Assembly (NCBI GenBank): GCA_001298545.1
Contig: LJCX01000034.1
Coordinates: forward strand, 1-64,000
DNA: 64,000 nucleotides
Origin: Actinobacteria bacterium OV320
GTDB lineage: Bacteria; Actinomycetota; Actinomycetes; Streptomycetales; Streptomycetaceae
Direction: 5' to 3'
Below are positions 59,948 through 64,000 of this stretch, piece after piece; position 1 is the stretch's first letter; the number at the start of each line of letters is the position of its first letter. The translations under genes were made by a program, and so were the position numbers. The notes under the pieces were generated by a model, which did not search any database, was not told where the DNA came from, and saw only the letters and a program-made list of their open reading frames with translations.

Positions 59948-61090
59948 TCAGGCTGCGATGGCGACCGGCTCGGCGTCGGCCTCGTCCGCCTCCGTCGTCG
60001 GCTCGGGGGCACTCTCCTGCTCCGTGTCGTCAGCCGCCTCGGCCTGCGGAGCGGCCGGGGTCGTCTCCGCGTCCGTCTGCTGGATGACGTCGGCGGACGG
60101 GTCGGCGGCGGGCTCCAGGCTGGCGAGTGCGGCGTCGGCCTCCGCGACCAGGTCGGGGGCGGCGGCCGCGGGGTTGACCATGATCTCGCTGGCGTCGGCG
60201 TGCGCCTTGGCCTGACGGAGCTGGAAGCGGGCCTTCTGGACGAAGTTGGCGACTCGGTCCATCTGCTCCACTCGCTTGCCCACCTGACCCTCCAGGGCGC
60301 GGGCCAGCTCCATCGGGTCCGCCTTACCGATGCTGTCCAGCAGCTCGCACATGCGCTCGATCTGGTCGAGGTCGCTCTTGGTCTTGGCCTGCGCGCGGGC
60401 GTGCTGCGCCTTCTCCTCGGGGGACATCTCCTCGACGTCGACCATGGAATCCTGCTGGGCCGCCTTCTCCTGCTTGCGCATGGCGTAGGCGATGTGGACG
60501 AGCTGGTTGTCGCTCTTGTCGCCCTTCTTCCAGTCCTCGAAGACGGCCTTCTGGTTGTCCCGGGAGAGGGCGGCGATCTGGACGGCGGCCTGGGTGCCGA
60601 TGTGCCCGAGGTCGACGGCGGTCTGGATCTCCGGACGCAGGTTGAGCAGGGCCAGGCGCTGGTTGACGTACTGGACCGACTTGGAGAAGGTCTTGGCGAC
60701 GCTGGCCGGGTCGGCGTCCTCCTCCTCGTCAAGGACCTTCTTGAAGCCGCGCGCCTCCTCAAGCGGAAGCATGTCCTCGCGGTTCAGGTTCTCGGCCATG
60801 GCCTTCTTGAAGGAGTCCATGTCGCTGATCTCGGCGTCGCCCTCGGTCAGGAGGATCTTCGTCTCGATGGTGATGTTGCCCGCGAGTTCGTTGGCGCGGA
60901 AGCGGCGCTCGCCGGCGATCAGCTCGTAGCCACCCTCCGCGACCTTGCGGACGACGATCGGCTGGAGGAGACCGTGCTGCTTGATGGAGTTGGCCAGTTC
61001 GGTCAGGGCCTCCTCGTTGAAGGTCTCGCGGGGCTGGTTCGGGTTGCGGCGGATCTGGCGCATCTTCAGGGTGGTGAACTTGTGCGGCAT
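59948..61090 (-). CDS. parB: ParB-family partition/regulatory protein
   Basis: A 380-residue protein from ATG 61090 (MPHKFTTLKMRQIRRNPNQP) with TTGGAGACC upstream. The N-terminal ParB domain has RRNPNQPRETFNEEALTELA and the CTP-binding GERRFRA (residues 60-66). The central helix-turn-helix part is ASVAKTFSKSVQYVNQRLAL. The last 90 residues are an acidic, Ala/Pro-rich tail (residues about 290-380). ParB proteins bind parS and act in segregation or as regulators; no ParA gene is seen nearby, so a regulatory or DNA-handling role is likely. A good promoter precedes it. Confidence 0.9.
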   Translation of the reverse strand: MPHKFTTLKMRQIRRNPNQPRETFNEEALTELANSIKQHGLLQPIVVRKVAEGGYELIAGERRFRANELAGNITIETKILLTEGDAEISDMDSFKKAMAENLNREDMLPLEEARGFKKVLDEEEDADPASVAKTFSKSVQYVNQRLALLNLRPEIQTAVDLGHIGTQAAVQIAALSRDNQKAVFEDWKKGDKSDNQLVHIAYAMRKQEKAAQQDSMVDVEEMSPEEKAQHARAQAKTKSDLDQIERMCELLDSIGKADPMELARALEGQVGKRVEQMDRVANFVQKARFQLRQAKAHADASEIMVNPAAAAPDLVAEADAALASLEPAADPSADVIQQTDAETTPAAPQAEAADDTEQESAPEPTTEADEADAEPVAIAA

Positions 61091-61147
61091 TTCGGTCTCC
61101 AAGAGGTCGGTGGGGGCTTCTTCCTTCCCCCTCCCTTCTGGTTCTAT

Positions 61148-61177
61148 TCTATATGCATTCAGGGGGTGGGTCCACAA
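61148..61177 (-). promoter_or_regulatory. Sigma70-type promoter for the parB operon
   Basis: On the minus strand TTGTGG (61172-61177) and TATAGA (61148-61153) are 18 bases apart, ending 57 bases before the parB start, in an AT-rich island. This is a plausible constitutive promoter. Confidence 0.55.
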
Positions 61178-61208
61178 TTTTCTCTAAGTTTTTGCAGGTC
61201 AAACGCGT

Positions 61209-61240
61209 GGACGCGGGGCCCCGACCGGGGCCCCGCGTCC
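61209..61240. terminator. Strong hairpin terminator
   Basis: GGACGCGGGGCCCC (61209-61222) and its perfect complement (61227-61240) form a 14-bp stem with a 4-base loop, just after the stop of the small gene at 61257 on the minus strand. It should end that transcript and isolate the parB operon. Confidence 0.85.
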
Positions 61241-61256
61241 GTGACTACTCGGTGAA

Positions 61257-61427
61257 TCAGTCAGCGGCGACACGGCCAAGAGGCTCCGCCTCGCGCTCGA
61301 CACGCTTCGGGTCGACGATCGACAGGGCCCCCAGCACCTCGCGAGCTGACTCGTCGTCCAGGGCGACATTCTCTACGCCGCCGGACTCCTCCAACCGGGC
61401 CAGCACTCGCCCCAGTTCGATCCCCAC
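61257..61427 (-). CDS. Small helical protein at the head of the leftward region
   Basis: A 56-residue protein from GTG 61427 (VGIELGRVLARLEESGGVEN), with GGAGGG five bases upstream and a hairpin after the stop. It is charged and helical (ALDDESAREVLGALSIVDPK, RVEREAEPLGRVAAD). The longer frame to 61583 has no ribosome site. It lies in its own short transcript next to the XRE gene. No family recognised. Confidence 0.6.
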   Translation of the reverse strand: MGIELGRVLARLEESGGVENVALDDESAREVLGALSIVDPKRVEREAEPLGRVAAD

Positions 61428-61613
61428 CCGTACCCTCCCCGCGTTGCAGCGTTCCGCCCCTCTAACGAGCGGCGAGCCGCTTAGATCCCCACACAAGCAA
61501 AGTGTCGGCACACTCAAGCGACCTAGGGCGTGCCGGTCACAATCTCGCAGCCTGGAAGGCGGAGGAGGGGCGGCGGCCTGCATGCTGAGTACGCGATCAT
61601 GATGCCGTAACAG

Positions 61614-61642
61614 ATCTTGCTTGGAGCATCACCTATTGTCAA
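61614..61642 (-). promoter_or_regulatory. Promoter with consensus -35 box
   Basis: TTGACA (61637-61642) and CAAGAT (61614-61619) on the minus strand are 17 bases apart. The -35 is perfect and the -10 weak, as in regulated promoters. It faces left towards the 61427 gene and lies in the divergent region with the XRE gene (61758, plus), so it is a likely XRE target. Confidence 0.5.
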
Positions 61643-61757
61643 CCAACATAGACATTAGGCTGACCGCGAGCATTGCCCGCCCTGCCGACCATCACTGAAC
61701 CTGCGCCAAGCCACCGCCCGGATGAGCCTTGCGCACACCCGAGGAGTAGCCAGCCCC

Positions 61758-62285
61758 ATGCCGCACGGCCCGGACATCCCCCTCGCGAGCAAGCTCGCCG
61801 TGCTGCTCAGCAGGAAGCGCGGAGCCGACGGGAAGACCCCGAGTACGCGCGCCATCGCCGCCGCCACAGCCGAGACGCCCGGCGGCAAACCGGCGATGAC
61901 CCATCAGGTGGTGAACGACCTCCTGAACGGAATCAAGACCAACCCGTCAACTTCTCAACTACTGGGCCTCGCACGGGCATTCGACTGTCCGGTAGCTTAT
62001 CTACTCCCCGGTTACAACGGTTTGACCTCGCTGTCGGTCTACGAGGAGCAACAAGACGCCCGCGAGGCGCTCCGCTTGGTCCACGACCTGGGCCAAGCCG
62101 GGGTTGCCGAACTTCTGGAGGCCGCACGTGAGATCCGTGCAAGACATGGACGCAGCGATCTCACGGTCCCCGAAGTGCCAGAGCCACAGCCGTCAGTCGC
62201 TGAACCACCGCGGCCAGGCCGGCGGAGACGGCTCAGCTTCACAGAAGCGGCCGAACGGGCCGTCTCTGACCTGGAAGGAACCTGA
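61758..62285 (+). CDS. XRE-family DNA-binding protein
   Basis: A 175-residue protein from ATG 61758 (MPHGPDIPLASKLAVLLSRK); an upstream ATG at 61722 is weaker. Residues about 8-80 form an extended helix-turn-helix domain (STRAIAAATAETPGGKPAMT, HQVVNDLLNGIKTNPSTSQL, LGLARAFDCPVAYLLPG). Similar proteins are paired with MAB_1171c-type membrane proteins in Streptomyces, as here. It could repress the leftward promoter and so serve as the prophage repressor, or be cargo. Confidence 0.85.
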   Translation: MPHGPDIPLASKLAVLLSRKRGADGKTPSTRAIAAATAETPGGKPAMTHQVVNDLLNGIKTNPSTSQLLGLARAFDCPVAYLLPGYNGLTSLSVYEEQQDAREALRLVHDLGQAGVAELLEAAREIRARHGRSDLTVPEVPEPQPSVAEPPRPGRRRRLSFTEAAERAVSDLEGT

Positions 62286-62290
62286 ACCAC

Positions 62291-63067
62291 ATGGACGGCC
62301 TCGTCTTCGGCCTCTGCGCCCTGTTCGGCATAGCGGGCACCGCGCTCTCCGCCCGTGAAGCCTGGCGTCAGCGTTACCGAAACGAATACCGCATCGCTCG
62401 CTTCGCTCGAGCCGTTGCGTTCGGCGTCTGCACGGTCGGCGTCATCCTCGCCATACCTCCGATCGCGGACCTCGCAGAGTCCGTGACCGGCTTACACAAC
62501 GCAGCTAAGCTCGGGGCGCACATCTGCGCCGTACTGTGGTGCGGCAGCCTCCAATTCATGCTCGTTGACTGGTCCTACAACCACGAAGTGTTGAGGGCCA
62601 GCCTGTACGCACGCATCGCCTTCGCGGTATGCGTCCTCGCTGCGATGCTGCCGCTGTTCATCGAAACGACCGACGACAGCATTGAGTTCACAACCGAGTA
62701 CGCGACGGTTCCGGGCGTCACCGTCTACCTCATGGTCTATCTGGCCTACGTAGCGATCACTTGCGGAGAGATCGCGTTCCTCTGCTCCGGCATGGCCCTG
62801 TTCGCCAGGCAGACCGCACACGCTTGGACAGCGAGGGGCCTGGCCCTGTCGGCGGTCGCCGCCGTCTTCGGGGTCGCCTACGCGGCCAGCAAGGGGTCAT
62901 ACCTGGTAACTCACTACCTCGGTCACCCGTGGCCGCTGCGCGTCGAAGAGATCGTTTCACCCGTCCTGGCCGGGCTCGCCGTGATCGCGCTGATCACAGG
63001 GCTGACCCTCGCCATGGTTGGCAGGCGCCGTTCGTCACGCGAGGTACCTACGTCACAGGCTGCCTGA
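62291..63067 (+). CDS. Seven-helix membrane protein (MAB_1171c-like)
   Basis: A 258-residue membrane protein (MDGLVFGLCALFGIAGTALS). Seven hydrophobic helices can be read, for example 1-20, 40-60 (VAFGVCTVGVILAIPPIA), 72-92 (LGAHICAVLWCGSLQFMLVD), 105-125, 145-172, 178-200 and 220-245. This matches the Streptomyces MAB_1171c-type family, usually beside an XRE gene. It starts six bases after the XRE stop. Its last 15 bases overlap the 3' end of the convergent integrase gene. The function of the family is not known. Confidence 0.85.
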   Translation: MDGLVFGLCALFGIAGTALSAREAWRQRYRNEYRIARFARAVAFGVCTVGVILAIPPIADLAESVTGLHNAAKLGAHICAVLWCGSLQFMLVDWSYNHEVLRASLYARIAFAVCVLAAMLPLFIETTDDSIEFTTEYATVPGVTVYLMVYLAYVAITCGEIAFLCSGMALFARQTAHAWTARGLALSAVAAVFGVAYAASKGSYLVTHYLGHPWPLRVEEIVSPVLAGLAVIALITGLTLAMVGRRRSSREVPTSQAA

Positions 63068-64000
63068 GAGATCACGCAGCTTGCGCCAGTGGAGGACCAC
63101 CCGGCCCGGCTCAACGGTGCGGACTCCCCGCGCGCTGGCGGGGAAGACCTCGATCTTCTCCAGGAACAGCCTTGCGATCGCCCTCTTGGAAGCGGACGGT
63201 GCCGTATTCCACCAGCGCACGAGATCCTTGGCATCCCCGAGAGAGAAGTTCGCCATCTGCTCCGCATACCGAAGCCGCGACCGGGTGTCCTTGAGATTGA
63301 CCGTGATCTCACGGTCTGCGGTCACGAACGCGTCGCTGCTGATCTGTCGCTGCCCGTAGAGGGTCGCCGCTTCGGTCCGGCGGCCCTCCAGGTCCTCGAT
63401 GGCCGACTTCATCTTCTCGACCTGCGCGCGGACGGCTTCCTGGGCCTTGAGCAGCTGCTTGCGGATGCCAGGCTTGAGGAGTTCCGCCACGACGTGCTCG
63501 CCGACGTAGTTCTCCAGCAGCTCAGCGTCCATGCGGACCTCGCCGCACCCGCCCCGACCCTCCTTGTCCTTGGGACGACAACGGTAGCCAGGTGTTCCGG
63601 CGTTGGTCCGTGCCCCCTGGAGCGGCCAGGTGCACTTTCCGCACGTGCACCCGCCATCGACCAGGAGGTAGTCGTAGGGGGGTGCCGCCTCGGCCGGCTT
63701 GCGGCTCGACTCCCTCTCAAGGAGGGCCATGAACTCTTCGCGCGTGATCGCGCCCGGGTGGCCAGCGTCGACGAGTTCGCCATCATCGTCGTAGCGCAGT
63801 CCGGCGATGGCCGGGTTGCGGAAGAGGCGTCCGACAGACGCGTCCTTCCACTCGCCTCCGAGAGTGCCCCGGTAACCCTCGCCGTTCGCCCACACGGCGA
63901 TGTCCGCGTTGGACTGACCTTTCAGTGCCCGGCTCACCATCTGGCGAAGCGGGTCCACTTCGTCGTCTCGTAGACGACGCTTCGACGCGTCGTCGAAGCC
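63053..64000 (-). CDS. Large serine recombinase (integrase), C-terminal part, 5' end off the right edge
   Basis: A minus-strand frame open from the right edge to the stop at 63053. It encodes the Recombinase domain and downstream parts of a large serine integrase: ALKGQSNADIAVWANGEGYR, ASVGRLFRNPAIAGLRYDDD, the zinc ribbon with CTCGKC and YRC...GGC (near 63560-63660), a coiled coil (VRAQVEKMKSAIEDLEGRRT) and a C-terminal tail. The N-terminal resolvase domain with the catalytic serine is outside the window. It would integrate the prophage at an attB site near the gene; the att site is not visible here. Confidence 0.92.
   Translation of the reverse strand, partial: GFDDASKRRLRDDEVDPLRQMVSRALKGQSNADIAVWANGEGYRGTLGGEWKDASVGRLFRNPAIAGLRYDDDGELVDAGHPGAITREEFMALLERESSRKPAEAAPPYDYLLVDGGCTCGKCTWPLQGARTNAGTPGYRCRPKDKEGRGGCGEVRMDAELLENYVGEHVVAELLKPGIRKQLLKAQEAVRAQVEKMKSAIEDLEGRRTEAATLYGQRQISSDAFVTADREITVNLKDTRSRLRYAEQMANFSLGDAKDLVRWWNTAPSASKRAIARLFLEKIEVFPASARGVRTVEPGRVVLHWRKLRDLSGSL

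Overview
The window is very GC-rich, uses GTG starts freely and encodes a conservon (CvnA-D), a MAB_1171c-type membrane protein, a large serine integrase and Streptomyces-type regulators. It is therefore most likely part of a Streptomyces, or close relative, chromosome. Most of it is a siphovirus-type prophage transcribed right to left (minus strand). Cargo islands interrupt its structural operon at gene boundaries, and the structural genes beside them remain open.

Layout. 1-1429: the 5' part of a gene running off the left edge, with near-identical 282-bp (94-codon) TPR-like repeats. 1634-2532: a decayed IS5-family element with intact 17-bp ends. 2706-12590: phage tail and head-tail joining genes, including a tape measure protein and a tail-assembly chaperone pair with a canonical GGGAAAA -1 frameshift site. 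12630-28240 (island A): an operon for an unknown metabolite (GT4 glycosyltransferase, hexapeptide acyltransferase, class II aldolase-like, MurA-like enolpyruvyltransferase, radical SAM enzyme, XRE regulator), a gluzincin-like metalloprotein, an acyl-CoA dehydrogenase-like gene joined to a complete conservon plus GAF protein, an RsbW-like ATPase, an XRE/TPR regulator, a 2H phosphoesterase and a GNAT acetyltransferase. 28241-28545: a broken duplicate of the 3' end of the phage minor head gene. 28608-34401 (island B): two membrane proteins, one of them AT-richer, and an overlapping winged-helix-like plus PD-(D/E)XK-like gene pair that resembles an undescribed defence module. 34689-39939: HNH endonuclease, lipoprotein, minor head protein, small head proteins, major capsid, decoration and scaffold. 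40078-46270 (island C): a complete type I restriction-modification operon, hsdM-hsdS-hsdR. 46333-48177: portal. 48315-51778 (island D): a HEPN-like protein, a GHKL ATPase with an ExK nuclease-like C-terminus, and an ISL3 remnant. 51849-53920: terminase. 54087-64000: GntR regulator, three ParB-domain proteins (one fused to a methyltransferase), an adenine methyltransferase, small Cys-rich proteins, XRE/7TM pair and the serine integrase running off the right edge.

How the parts relate. Reading leftward, terS-terL-portal-scaffold-decoration-capsid-minor head-connectors-tail is in normal siphovirus order once the cargo is removed. The insertions therefore sit between co-transcribed structural genes. 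No holin, endolysin, receptor-binding tip or excisionase is recognised, and an IS copy lies where the lysis genes would be expected, so the element may be defective or domesticated. At least three of the four islands look like defence or specialised-metabolism cargo. All functional calls come from reading motifs by eye; no database search was run.
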